A stretch of 14,632 nt of DNA from a bacterium (GTDB lineage Bacteria; Bacillota_I; Bacilli_A; Acholeplasmatales; JAEDCM01): contig JAILIR010000026.1 of assembly GCA_024695185.1 (NCBI GenBank), positions 1 to 14,632 on the forward strand, written 5' to 3'. Under the pieces are notes generated by a model. It worked only from the letters and a program-made list of their open reading frames with translations, did no database searches and was not told the DNA's origin. Below, piece by piece: positions 1 to 7,860 of this stretch. The translations under genes and the position numbers were made by a program. How positions within the stretch are numbered: the first letter of the stretch is position 1; each line of letters starts with the position of its first letter.

Positions 1-16
1 GGATGATTTTAATTTA

Positions 17-1060
17 TCAATACTTAGATGATTTAAAGTTAGAAAAGAAAAATTCGCTTAGAAATGATATTTTCCCTGGTTTACCAGAAGTTGAAAAGAG
101 CACAATTAAAAAAGCAAAAGCGCCTCTTATATAGTCAGGAAGCATTTCCCAGTATAATTTCCATGGACCAACAGGAATTAAATCGATATATCTAGAGTCA
201 GATATAATGACACCCTTACTATTGTTTGCTTCATATGGGAATGGGAATTTATCTTGCTTAATATTAGTTGCAGGATCAGATCCACCTCTAATAGCATATG
301 GATGTTTTCCATTCATAAATAATACATATATTAAAATTGCTAATGAGAAATTTTCATGTCCCCATTGTCTTAAGCAATCAGAGAATTTTGAACCTTTCTC
401 TAAAAGCTCTCTACATGTGAATTCGTTAGTTCCAACAGGACAAGGGAATCCTTCAATTTGATAACTATCTGTATCAACGAAATATACTTGCGTTGGTGAT
501 GTGAACATTATATTTCTTGTGTTAATATCTCCAACTATAATATTTCTTTCATGTAGATAATAGAACTTTTGGATAATTGTATAAGCTAATGTTACAATAT
601 CTTTTTTCTTCCATTTTGGGAAGTATTCTTGGACGAATGCTCTACTTTGGATTTTTGATAAAAGAAATCCTTTTGCAATTGGCATTGTATATCCAACTAT
701 TTCATTATATGAGTTCATTACTAAATCAATTGGCCAGCAAATATCTTGGTCATAAATCGGTTTAGAAATCATTAATTTAATCTTTTCAATTTTTGCTCTT
801 GTTAATTTACTTAAGCTATATATTTTACATGCTAGGTTTTTACCTATAGCATAAACTGTACCTTCTCCACCTTTGCCAACAGGACTTCCTAAATAAAAGG
901 CCATATTGCTTTTATAAGTCCTAACAATATCGCCTTCTGTTGGTACAAAAGAAACTGTAATAGGGGTTGATGGTGTTGTATTGACTTTAGTAGCCATTTT
1001 AAATTTTTCTTCTTCAGGCACAACTGTCTTTTTGACTGAAAGTTTGTATTTAGTCGCCAC
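17..1060 (-). CDS. Protein kinase-like protein, COG4248/YegI-type
   Basis: Predicted Ser/Thr protein kinase of the divergent family that also contains YegI (COG4248), 347 aa. Seen: a glycine-rich loop at residues 62-70 (GKGGEGTVY), the ATP-anchoring lysine in ACKIY (K79), a catalytic loop GDINTRN (D178, N183) in which HRD is replaced by VGD, and the metal-binding DTD (196-198) in place of DFG, followed by CPVGTNEF (207-214). These substitutions are usual for this family, so they do not argue for an inactive protein. The first 45 or so residues are a Lys/Thr/Pro-rich tail. Start chosen as GTG at 1060 because GGAGGTGAT lies just upstream; an inner ATG (residue 22) has no comparable site. The C-terminal end (after residue 310) is short and hydrophobic, with no helix-hairpin-helix or other added domain. 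Family members often sit beside a PP2C phosphatase and a von Willebrand A protein; neither is in the window, but the downstream side is cut off. Substrate unknown. Confidence 0.8.
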   Translation of the reverse strand: MATKYKLSVKKTVVPEEEKFKMATKVNTTPSTPITVSFVPTEGDIVRTYKSNMAFYLGSPVGKGGEGTVYAIGKNLACKIYSLSKLTRAKIEKIKLMISKPIYDQDICWPIDLVMNSYNEIVGYTMPIAKGFLLSKIQSRAFVQEYFPKWKKKDIVTLAYTIIQKFYYLHERNIIVGDINTRNIMFTSPTQVYFVDTDSYQIEGFPCPVGTNEFTCRELLEKGSKFSDCLRQWGHENFSLAILIYVLFMNGKHPYAIRGGSDPATNIKQDKFPFPYEANNSKGVIISDSRYIDLIPVGPWKLYWEMLPDYIRGAFAFLIVLFSTSGKPGKISFLSEFFFSNFKSSKY

Positions 1061-1115
1061 TTAAATCACCTCCATTTTTCCCTACACTTTTATAATAACA
1101 CATTTTTATTCTTTT

Positions 1116-1146
1116 TACTATAAAATACATAGTATTTTTTATAGTA
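1116..1146. repeat. AT-only imperfect inverted repeat
   Basis: Arms TACTATAAAATAC (1116-1128) and GTATTTTTTATAGTA (1132-1146) are complementary apart from two extra T residues, around a 3-base loop. It lies between the prepilin peptidase stop and the kinase start. Read on the minus strand no T-run follows, so it is a poor terminator for the peptidase gene; it may be an operator for the kinase gene or only an AT-rich coincidence. A weak -10-like TATTAT (minus strand, 1092-1097) lies between it and the kinase start. Confidence 0.35.
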
Positions 1147-1150
1147 TTTT

Positions 1151-1939
1151 CTAATCAATTCCTAGCAAATGGTTATAAGCATTTATAATTGCTTCTCCAT
1201 AATAAGCAGCTATGATCATTCCTATAGCTAAATATGGTCCAAATGCTACACCTTTTTCTTTTCTAATCTTTCTTAAAATAATACCTTCTACTATAAAGCC
1301 TAGTAGACTTCCTATGATTAATCCTAACAAACATCTTCCAGCACCTAGGAATAATCCACAAACACCCATTAGTTTGATATCTCCACCACCAAGGGCATCT
1401 TTATTTCCGGTTTTTCTAATAGCTATCCAAGCAATTACATAGAAGCCTACAAAGAATATTACGCCACCAAGTATACCCCATAAAACATCAGTATATTCAA
1501 ACACCATTGCTAAAATAGCAAGAATAATAACAATAATATGACATGTATCAGGTATAATAAATGTTTCAAAGTCTGTAAATATTATAATAATCATCGTTAA
1601 AGAGAATAATAAAACAATTATTCTATACATTTCAGTTGCATTATAAGCTTCACAATCTTTTACTTGAAATACAGTGAAGGCTGCTAAACCCATAGCAAAT
1701 ATAGGTACAAGTAGTCTTGAAACGCTCATCTTATGACCGCATTCGCCATATTTTCCTTTAGAGAATAAATAACCGAATAGTGGTATAAAATGCCACCAAC
1801 TTACATGATTATCGCACTCGTCGCATGCTGCTTGGTATTTAATTACATTTTTTTCTCTTGGAAGCCTATAAATCATCATAATTAGAATAAAGCTTAATAA
1901 ATAGGCTGCTCCAATATAAATAAGATATCTTGCTAACAT
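1151..1939 (-). CDS. Prepilin peptidase (A24 aspartic peptidase)
   Basis: Membrane-embedded aspartic peptidase that cleaves, and in full-length enzymes also N-methylates, type IV prepilins or competence pseudopilins at the inner face of the membrane. Full length for the family at 262 aa, with about seven hydrophobic segments. The two catalytic aspartates are visible: D123 in FTD followed by IPD (129-131), and D187 in GGGDIKLM; the conserved FGPYLAIG follows at 233-240. The N-terminal cytoplasmic domain has C39 and C42 and then KYGECGH, so the usual second Cys pair is reduced to one Cys (C67) with His nearby. ATG start with AGGAGGG five bases upstream. No pilin, secretion ATPase or competence gene is nearby, so the substrate must be encoded elsewhere. 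The gene begins 34 bases after the CorC-like gene, across a terminator, so its expression may depend on read-through from the efp promoter. Confidence 0.9.
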   Translation of the reverse strand: MLARYLIYIGAAYLLSFILIMMIYRLPREKNVIKYQAACDECDNHVSWWHFIPLFGYLFSKGKYGECGHKMSVSRLLVPIFAMGLAAFTVFQVKDCEAYNATEMYRIIVLLFSLTMIIIIFTDFETFIIPDTCHIIVIILAILAMVFEYTDVLWGILGGVIFFVGFYVIAWIAIRKTGNKDALGGGDIKLMGVCGLFLGAGRCLLGLIIGSLLGFIVEGIILRKIRKEKGVAFGPYLAIGMIIAAYYGEAIINAYNHLLGID

Positions 1940-1956
1940 AATACCCTCCTATATTC

Positions 1957-1980
1957 AAAAAACTAGGTGGAGCCTAGTTT
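1957..1980 (-). terminator. Intrinsic terminator after the CNNM/CorC gene
   Basis: On the minus strand AAAACTAGG - CTCCA - CCTAGTTTT forms a stem with a short loop and is followed by T residues. The TAG stop codon of the CorC-like gene (1974-1976) is inside the 5' arm. The prepilin peptidase gene starts only 34 bases after that stop, so the hairpin probably reduces rather than blocks its transcription. Confidence 0.75.
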
Positions 1981-3320
1981 TCTGTTTCATCAATATTTTC
2001 TATTTTTAAAATTACTTTAGTAATTCTTCTACCTAAGACTTCTTTTATGGTGAATGTTAATTTTTTATTCATTTCTACATAGTCATCATCTTCAGTTTTA
2101 GAAATATATGAAGCATCATAGAAAATTTGTTCTCCTGCCTTAGGCACATCATCTATTTGTTCATATAACCATCCAACTAATTTACTATGATCTGATGGTG
2201 CTTTTCCTAAATTTAATTCTTCAAATAAAACCTTTAGGTCTACTTTAGCATCAATTAGATATTCGTCATCATCAATTTTTGTGAATAATTCTTTTTCTTC
2301 ATCATCATGTTCATCATAGATTTCTCCTACAAGTTCTTCAAGAGCATCTTCCATTGTAACTAGACCAGCCGTTTCACCAAACTTACCACTTACAATAGCA
2401 ATATGTACTTTTTCTTTTTGTAGTTCTCTTATAAAATCATCAACAGGCATTTTTTTGTTGACATATTTTGCCGGTTTTAATATATCAATAATTTTAAATT
2501 CTTTATTTTCAATAAGGTATGTAAAGAAGTCTCTCTCGTAAAGTATCCCCAAAATTCTATCTTTATCATCTTTATATACTGGTATTCTTGAATATTGATT
2601 ATCGTAGAATACCTTTTTGATTTCATCAATTGGTTGATCAACTTCAATAGCAACCATATCAATACGTGGAATCATAATATCATCAACAATCTTATCGCTT
2701 AATTTTAAAGCGTTAATTATCAAGTCTGAATCATTTTCTTCGATTACACCCTCATCAGCCATATTATCAACGATTGTTTCTAATTCATCTTCAGTAACAG
2801 TTGGAGCTGGATCTTCTTTAATGTTTTTAGCAATTAATCTACTTAATCCATTAAATAAGATATTTAAAGGGAAGAAAAGTATGTTCAAAAAACTTAGTAT
2901 ATAAGCTGTTTTCATTGCTAAGCCTTCAGCATGTCTTTTAGCAAAGCTTTTTGGCATTATTTCTCCAAAGATTAAAACTATTAATGTTACTACAGCTGTA
3001 GATACAATTCCAGAAACTGTATCATCGGTAATTAATTTGGCCGCAATAAAAGCACCAATAGTAGCCATAGCAATGTTTACTATATTATTTCCAATTAGAA
3101 TACTTGATAATGTATTATCAAAGTTTTGATGAACTTTTAATGCTTTTGCAGCGCTCTTCTTACCATTTTCAGCGTAATTAGTTATTCTAACAATACTTAA
3201 TGATGAATAAGCTGTTTCAGATGCACTGAAAAAAGCAGACAATATTAGTAAAATTACAAATATAACCCACAAGACGGGGGGAATAGACACATCAGTCAAT
3301 ATCAGCGCGTAAGATTCCAT
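1974..3320 (-). CDS. CNNM/CorC (HlyC) family membrane protein
   Basis: Membrane protein of the CNNM/CorC (hemolysin C-like, UPF0053) family, several members of which export Mg2+ and support magnesium or cobalt resistance. Domains in order in 448 aa: DUF21 transmembrane domain (about 10-190, with the motifs SASETAYSS, ILIGNNIVNI and GEIMPKSFAKRHAE), a CBS pair (about 212-335, with IMIPRIDM at 215 and GLVTMEDALEELVGEI at 319-334), an acidic linker, and the CorC_HlyC domain (about 345-440). ATG start with AGGTGAGG upstream. It lies 18 bases downstream of efp with no promoter between, so it is very likely co-transcribed with efp. The transported ion is inferred from the family and is not visible in the sequence; older annotations as a hemolysin should not be trusted. 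Confidence 0.9.
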   Translation of the reverse strand: MESYALILTDVSIPPVLWVIFVILLILSAFFSASETAYSSLSIVRITNYAENGKKSAAKALKVHQNFDNTLSSILIGNNIVNIAMATIGAFIAAKLITDDTVSGIVSTAVVTLIVLIFGEIMPKSFAKRHAEGLAMKTAYILSFLNILFFPLNILFNGLSRLIAKNIKEDPAPTVTEDELETIVDNMADEGVIEENDSDLIINALKLSDKIVDDIMIPRIDMVAIEVDQPIDEIKKVFYDNQYSRIPVYKDDKDRILGILYERDFFTYLIENKEFKIIDILKPAKYVNKKMPVDDFIRELQKEKVHIAIVSGKFGETAGLVTMEDALEELVGEIYDEHDDEEKELFTKIDDDEYLIDAKVDLKVLFEELNLGKAPSDHSKLVGWLYEQIDDVPKAGEQIFYDASYISKTEDDDYVEMNKKLTFTIKEVLGRRITKVILKIENIDETEN

Positions 3321-3338
3321 CTAACCTCACCTACTTTA

Positions 3339-3896
3339 TTATTTTTCTCTAGATACATATTCTCCAGATTCTGTACTAACGATTACTCTTTCACCTTGGT
3401 TAATGAATAGAGGTACTTTAATTACCCAACCAGTTTCAAGAGTAGCATCTTTTGTTGCATTAGTCTTTGTATCACCAGCAACACCTGGAACACATTCAGT
3501 TATTTCAAGTACTACTTTATCTGGAAGGTCAACACCTAGTAATTCACCTTTATAGAAAGTAACATTTACTAACATATTAGGAACTAAGAAGTGTAATTCG
3601 TCTGTAATATGAGATGCAGGGATTTCAACTTGTTCATATGTTTCAGTATTCATGAAAACATGATTGTCTCCATCTGCATATAAGTATTGCATTTCTTGCT
3701 TATCAAGAATAGCTTGTTCAATTTTGATACCAGCATTAATACGCATTTCTAATACGCCACCAGTACGCATATCTCTAACTTTAGTTCTGATGAATGTATT
3801 ACCTTTACCTGGTTTTACATGCATAAACTCTAAGATTTTTAATAATTTACCATCGAATTCGATAGTCATTCCGTTTTTAAATTCATTACTTGTCAT
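3339..3896 (-). CDS. efp: Elongation factor P
   Basis: Translation factor that enters the ribosomal E site and relieves stalling at polyproline stretches. 185 aa, the normal length, with the KOW-like domain I and two OB domains. The tip loop reads VKPGKGNTF, placing the residue usually modified at K31. A somewhat unusual stretch follows: LEMRINAGIKIEQ replaces the more common TFRAGEKVE-like sequence at the end of domain I. The C-terminal domain has the expected VPLFINQGE and GEYVSR motifs. ATG start with AAGGTGG upstream. First gene of an apparent efp - CorC-like - (prepilin peptidase) transcript, reading from the promoter at 3933-3938. No EF-P modification gene is in the window. Confidence 0.97.
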   Translation of the reverse strand: MTSNEFKNGMTIEFDGKLLKILEFMHVKPGKGNTFIRTKVRDMRTGGVLEMRINAGIKIEQAILDKQEMQYLYADGDNHVFMNTETYEQVEIPASHITDELHFLVPNMLVNVTFYKGELLGVDLPDKVVLEITECVPGVAGDTKTNATKDATLETGWVIKVPLFINQGERVIVSTESGEYVSREK

Positions 3897-3932
3897 TTTT
3901 ATTTACCACCTTTTAAATTTAATATCTATGAT

Positions 3933-3938
3933 ATTATA
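3933..3938 (-). promoter_or_regulatory. Extended -10 promoter of efp
   Basis: On the minus strand ATGTTATAAT contains TATAAT preceded by TGn, an extended -10 element. The -35 region is weak, which is typical when TGn is present. It lies 37 bases upstream of the efp start and after the miaA terminator, so it should drive efp and the genes downstream. Confidence 0.65.
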
Positions 3939-3970
3939 ACATAACAGATACTAAAATAAAATAGTAAAAA

Positions 3971-3995
3971 AGAAAAAAGCCAAAATTATTGGCTT
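3971..3995 (-). terminator. Intrinsic terminator of mutL-miaA
   Basis: Minus strand: AAGCCAA (3995-3989), loop TAATT, TTGGCTT (3983-3977), then a T-rich tract (TTTTCTTTTTT). A classic Rho-independent terminator. The miaA stop codon TAA (3996-3994) supplies the first two bases of the stem. Confidence 0.88.
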
Positions 3996-4854
3996 AATTT
4001 CTATAGAAGTTTTCAATTAATTCAATGCATTTATCAAGTGGATTGTCTAAAATATCAATCATGTGAGCATTCATTTGATTTTTAAACCATGTGATTTGTC
4101 TTTTAGCATAATGTCTTGTGTTTTTCTTTATTTCTTCTATGGCTGTAGCTAAATCATAAACTCCATCAAGATAATTATTTATCTCTCTATAACCTATTTG
4201 CATAGCTTTATAGCCTTCATTTCTTAGTGATTTTACTTCATCAATTAAGCCCATTTCAATCATCTTATCAACACGTCTATTAATCCTATCATATAATATA
4301 TCTCTATCTGCAGTAAGGCATATCATTAATATATCATATAACGGCTTATTCTTGCCATTTCTACTAGAAAGAATATTATTATTTTTTGCTTGAATATATG
4401 CTCTAATAACTCTTCTACGATTGAATGGATCTACTGTTGTATTTGGATCAATTTCTTTAAGCATTTCATATAGCTTAGAAGTCTCAACATCATCATATGA
4501 TGCATCCTCATCTAAATCTCTTTTATTATCATCAAACTCATAATCGTATAGAGCTGCTTTAACATATAAACCAGTACCACCAACAATTAGTGGTCTATCT
4601 ATTGCTTCTATTTTTTCTCTAACATCTTTTTGAAAATCACATACAGAATAATCTTTATCCAAATCAAGGAAATCAATTAAGTGATGTTTAATACCTTTAA
4701 AATCTTTTAGCTTTGCACTACCTATATCAAGCTTTTTATATACTTGTACTGAATCTCCATTTATTACTTCATTATTAAAAATTTTTGCTACTTCTAATGA
4801 AATATCACTCTTGCCAACACCTGTAGCTCCTACAATACATACTACTTTTTTCAT
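3994..4854 (-). CDS. miaA: tRNA dimethylallyltransferase
   Basis: Transfers a dimethylallyl group to N6 of A37 in tRNAs reading U-starting codons, the first step toward i6A/ms2i6A. Seen in 286 aa: P-loop GATGVGKS (9-16), the catalytic and substrate-binding region GDSVQVYKKLDIGSAK (33-48), HHLIDF, the VGGTGLYVKA motif (about 92-101), the NRRRVIRAY motif, and RQITWFKNQM near the C-terminus. Slightly shorter than the usual 300-320 aa but complete. ATG start directly abuts the mutL stop (TAG ATG), with AAGGA eight bases upstream inside mutL, so it is translationally coupled to mutL. The mutL-miaA order is common in bacteria. Because of the coupling, the nonsense codon in mutL could have polar effects on miaA. 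Confidence 0.96.
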   Translation of the reverse strand: MKKVVCIVGATGVGKSDISLEVAKIFNNEVINGDSVQVYKKLDIGSAKLKDFKGIKHHLIDFLDLDKDYSVCDFQKDVREKIEAIDRPLIVGGTGLYVKAALYDYEFDDNKRDLDEDASYDDVETSKLYEMLKEIDPNTTVDPFNRRRVIRAYIQAKNNNILSSRNGKNKPLYDILMICLTADRDILYDRINRRVDKMIEMGLIDEVKSLRNEGYKAMQIGYREINNYLDGVYDLATAIEEIKKNTRHYAKRQITWFKNQMNAHMIDILDNPLDKCIELIENFYRN

Positions 4855-6579
4855 CTACATAATCCTTAGGAATAGTTTTTCTATTTCTTTTTGTGTAATA
4901 GATATTATAGTAGGCCTACCATGTGGGCAAGTGAATGGATTCTTACATTCAGATAATTGCGCTAATAAGGCATTTATTTCATCTATTTCTAGATTTCTAT
5001 TTGCCTTAATAGCTCCTTTACAAGCTATTCTTTTAGCAAGCTCATCTCTAATCGATTTTAAATCAATGGTATTCTTTTCAACAATGTATTTAATCATTTC
5101 TTCTGTTGAAGTAACAGGGTCTCCTAAAATCCAAACTGGAACACTTCTAAGATATATACTACTATCACTAGCATCTTCTATAGTTATTCCAAGATTAGAA
5201 AAATTATCTATATGACTATCAATAAATATCTTTTCTGTTTTTGTTAGTTCTATAATTGATGGAATCAATAATTCTTGACTAATCTTTGATGGGTTTGTTA
5301 GTTCAACAATATATTTTTCATATCTAATTCTTTCAGCGGCAGCATGTTGATCCATTAAAAACAACCCTGTTTCATTTTGGAATATTAAATATGTTCCAGC
5401 ATACTGACCGATATATTCTAAGTATGGTAATTTTTTATCTAATTCAACACTATCTTCATTTAGGAAGCTTTGTTTTTCATACTCCATTTTTTCAATATAG
5501 TCATTAGCCTTTTCTTCTTGTTTAACTTCTACTTTGTTTTCTATATTATGTAATGTATTTATTGGTTTAGGTTCTATATCAATTTTAGGTATAACCATAT
5601 TCTTATTTAAGGTATTTTTAATTGTACTAGTTATTAATTCTTTCATTAAATCTTCACTAGATAATCTAACCTCTTTTTTGGTTGGATGCACATTAACATC
5701 TACAAGCATTGGATCTATTTTAATAAATACAACAGCAAGAGGATATCTACCAACAGGTATATAAGTATCATAGCCTTCGATGATAGAATTAATGATTCCA
5801 TAGTTTTTAACATCTCTACCATTAACTATTAGAGTAATGGCGCTTTTACGCGATTTATTAACTAATGGATGTGCAAGATAACATCTTATTTTTATACCAT
5901 TTTTTTCGTTTTCTACTTCCATCATATTTTTAATAGAATCAACTCCATATATGTTACCTATGATACTTTTCATGTTGTTGTTTCCATTAGTTTGAAGTAA
6001 TACTTTTTTGTTATTAATTAGTTTAAATCTAACTGTTGGATTAGATATAGCAAGCTTATCTACTACTTCGCATACATTAGCTAATTAAACATTTTCATTT
6101 TTCAAATATTTTAATCTTGCTGGAGTGTTAAAAAATAAATTGCATACAGTAACTTCAGTACCTTTGTTTAAAGAAATAATACCTTCATCCATTAATTTAG
6201 ATGCTCTAAGATGAATATAATAGCCAATAGATCCATCATTAGATTTTATTGTCATATCACTAACAGATGCAATACTAGGTAGTGCTTCACCTCTAAATCC
6301 TAAAGTACTAATTCTAAACAAATCATATTGGTTTTTGATTTTACTTGTTGCATGTCTTAAATAACTTATTTTAAGATCTTCTTTATCCATTCCTATTCCA
6401 TTATCAGTTACTTTAATTTCTCTAATACCAGAATCAACTAATTCAATAGTAATTTCACTTGATTTGGCATCAAGAGAGTTTTCAATTAGTTCTTTTACTA
6501 CAGATGATACTCTTTCAACTACCTCTCCAGCAGCAATCATATTGGATAAATGTTCATCAAGTTGTACTATCTTTGACAT
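4855..6579 (-). pseudogene. mutL: DNA mismatch repair protein MutL, interrupted by an in-frame TAA
   Basis: Mismatch-repair ATPase and latent endonuclease. The reading frame is one continuous MutL of 573 sense codons broken by TAA at 6085-6087 (codon 165). Before it: GHKL ATPase motifs E30/N34, DNGIGM (59-64), GFRGEAL (94-100) and NTPARLKYLK (151-160). After it, in the same frame: LANVCEVVDKLAISNP, which has no start codon, then the transducer lysine region NVHPTKKEVR, an Asn/Glu/Lys-rich linker, the endonuclease motif DQHAAAERIRYE (410-421) and CPHGRPT. No frameshift is needed. The stop falls where other MutL proteins have Glu (TEL in Bacillus subtilis), so a single G-to-T change in GAA explains it. 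An ATG at 5973 has only a weak ribosome site. Start ATG 6579 with GGAGTGAT upstream. Either a true nonsense mutation (mutator strain), a sequencing error, or read-through. If the call is wrong, this is an ordinary intact mutL. Confidence 0.9.
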
Positions 6580-6602
6580 ATATCATCACTCCACTCAAAA
6601 TA

Positions 6603-6608
6603 ATTATA
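6603..6608 (-). promoter_or_regulatory. -10 element of mutL-miaA
   Basis: TATAAT on the minus strand, 24 bases before the mutL start. The -35 region is poorly matched. It shares the 99-base divergent region with the icd promoter, so the two promoters lie back to back. Confidence 0.5.
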
Positions 6609-6620
6609 CAATAATTTATT

Positions 6621-6648
6621 TTGTTTTTCCATAAATATATGTTATAAT
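6621..6648 (+). promoter_or_regulatory. Promoter of icd-popT
   Basis: TATAAT at 6643-6648 is preceded by TGT, giving an extended -10 (TGTTATAAT). TTGTTT at 6621-6626 is a partial -35 with a 16-base spacer. A strong AAGGAGG ribosome site follows at about 6664, before the icd ATG. Confidence 0.65.
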
Positions 6649-6678
6649 AACAATGTTGATATTAAGGAGGATAATATT

Positions 6679-7842
6679 ATGTACGAAAAAGAAATAGAAG
6701 CTGCAAAAGAGCAATTTGGAAAATTACTCGAAAAGCAATTAAAAAGAGTTGATGCAATGAAACTTCAAGGTGATTTCATTGACTATAAGAAATTAGATAA
6801 AATCATTATCGGTGTTTGCGGTGGAGATGGAATTGGACCAAGAATCACTCACGAAGCTGCAAGAATCCTAGAATTCTTACTTAAGGATGAAGTTAAAAAA
6901 GGAAAAGTTGAATTTAAATATATTGATGGACTAACTATTGAACGTAGAGCTGAATTATTAAAAGCTATTCCTGATGATACATTAGAGGAATTAAAAGGAT
7001 GCCATGTAATCTTAAAAGGGCCTACTACTACTCCAAGAAAAGGTGATCCATGGCCAAATGTAGAATCAGCGAATGTTGCTATGCGTAAAGAATTAGATTT
7101 ATTTGCTAATGTTAGACCTGTTAGAATTCCAGAACAAGGAATTGACTGGACTTTCTATAGAGAAAATACTGAAGGTGGATATGCTGCTGGTAAGGAAGGC
7201 GTTAATGTAACTGAAGATTTAGGAATCGATTTTACGGTAGTAACTTCACAAGGCTGCGATAGAATTATTAGAGCTGCTTTTGAATTTGCTAAAGCAAACG
7301 GAAAAACTAGAGTTACAGCCGTAACTAAGGCTAACATCATCAAGACAACTGATGGAAAATTCTTAGATACATTCTATAGAATAGCTCAAGAATATCCTGG
7401 CATTACATGCGATGACTGGTATATTGATATAATGACTGCAAAGCTAGTTGATGAAAAGAGAAGAAAAGATTTCCAAGTAGTTGTTTTACCTAACTTATAT
7501 GGTGATATTATTACAGATGAAGCTGCTGAATTCCAAGGTGGAGTTGGTACTGCTGGTTCTGCTAATATTGGTAAGCGTTATGCTATGTTTGAAGCAATTC
7601 ATGGTTCTGCTCCTAGAATGGTAGCTGAAGGTAGAGATATTTATGCTGATCCATGTAGTGTTATTAGAGCAGGTGCTATGTTATTAAATCACATTGGTTA
7701 TATTGCTGAAGCTAGCAAGCTATATAAAGCATTAGACATTTGTACAATTACTGAAAAGAAATTAGTAATGACTGGTAGAGATACTGGTGCTACTGGCGAA
7801 GAATTCGCAAACTATATTATGGATACAATAGCTAAAATGTAA
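6679..7842 (+). CDS. icd: Isocitrate/isopropylmalate dehydrogenase family, probably isocitrate dehydrogenase
   Basis: Beta-decarboxylating dehydrogenase, 387 aa. Substrate residues match isocitrate dehydrogenase: S130, N132 and R136 in SANVAMR, R146 in NVRPVR, and R161 in YREN. The catalytic Tyr160, Lys218 (VTKANI) and acidic residues D250 (WYIDIMTAKLV), D276 and D280 (GDIITD) are present. The nucleotide site reads HGSAPRM (309-315), with Arg at the place of the NADP-reading Lys of E. coli Icd (K344) but Met where E. coli has Tyr; this hints at NADP but does not settle it. The N-terminus carries an extra ~37-residue charged helix ahead of the Rossmann-like domain. Starts at ATG with AAGGAGG upstream. 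Likely supplies 2-oxoglutarate for glutamate synthesis; citrate synthase and aconitase are not nearby. Co-transcribed with popT. A related beta-decarboxylating activity (isopropylmalate, homoisocitrate) is less likely but not excluded. Confidence 0.8.
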   Translation: MYEKEIEAAKEQFGKLLEKQLKRVDAMKLQGDFIDYKKLDKIIIGVCGGDGIGPRITHEAARILEFLLKDEVKKGKVEFKYIDGLTIERRAELLKAIPDDTLEELKGCHVILKGPTTTPRKGDPWPNVESANVAMRKELDLFANVRPVRIPEQGIDWTFYRENTEGGYAAGKEGVNVTEDLGIDFTVVTSQGCDRIIRAAFEFAKANGKTRVTAVTKANIIKTTDGKFLDTFYRIAQEYPGITCDDWYIDIMTAKLVDEKRRKDFQVVVLPNLYGDIITDEAAEFQGGVGTAGSANIGKRYAMFEAIHGSAPRMVAEGRDIYADPCSVIRAGAMLLNHIGYIAEASKLYKALDICTITEKKLVMTGRDTGATGEEFANYIMDTIAKM

Positions 7843-7845
7843 TTT

Positions 7846-7860
7846 GAGGTGAGTATTTTG
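7846..7860 (+). promoter_or_regulatory. Ribosome site that sets a TTG start for popT
   Basis: GAGGTGAG (7846-7853) is a strong Shine-Dalgarno sequence. The upstream in-frame GTG at 7849-7851 lies inside it and cannot be the start; TTG at 7858-7860 is correctly spaced. Confidence 0.75.

Noticed and set aside
17..130. Frameshift at the C-terminus of the kinase
   Set aside because: Reading the other frames over the last 40 codons gives early stops and no better match to a kinase C-lobe; the present ending is acceptable.
4811..5215. Opposite-strand open frames over mutL, miaA, efp, icd, glcK and DUF308 genes
   Set aside because: They are shadows of strong genes, with hydrophobic or Ser/Ile-biased sequence, no family motifs and no ribosome sites of their own.
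4855..5973. Two separate genes for MutL N- and C-terminal halves
   Set aside because: The 37 codons between them still encode MutL sequence with no start codon, and the ATG at 5973 has only a weak ribosome site, so a single interrupted gene is the simpler reading.
6085..6087. TAA recoded as a sense codon to explain mutL
   Set aside because: TAA ends miaA, efp, icd, popT, ppa, pdxK and others at the expected family length, so it is a normal stop in this organism.
7849..7857. GTG start for popT
   Set aside because: It lies inside the GAGGTGAG ribosome site; the TTG at 7858 is correctly spaced.
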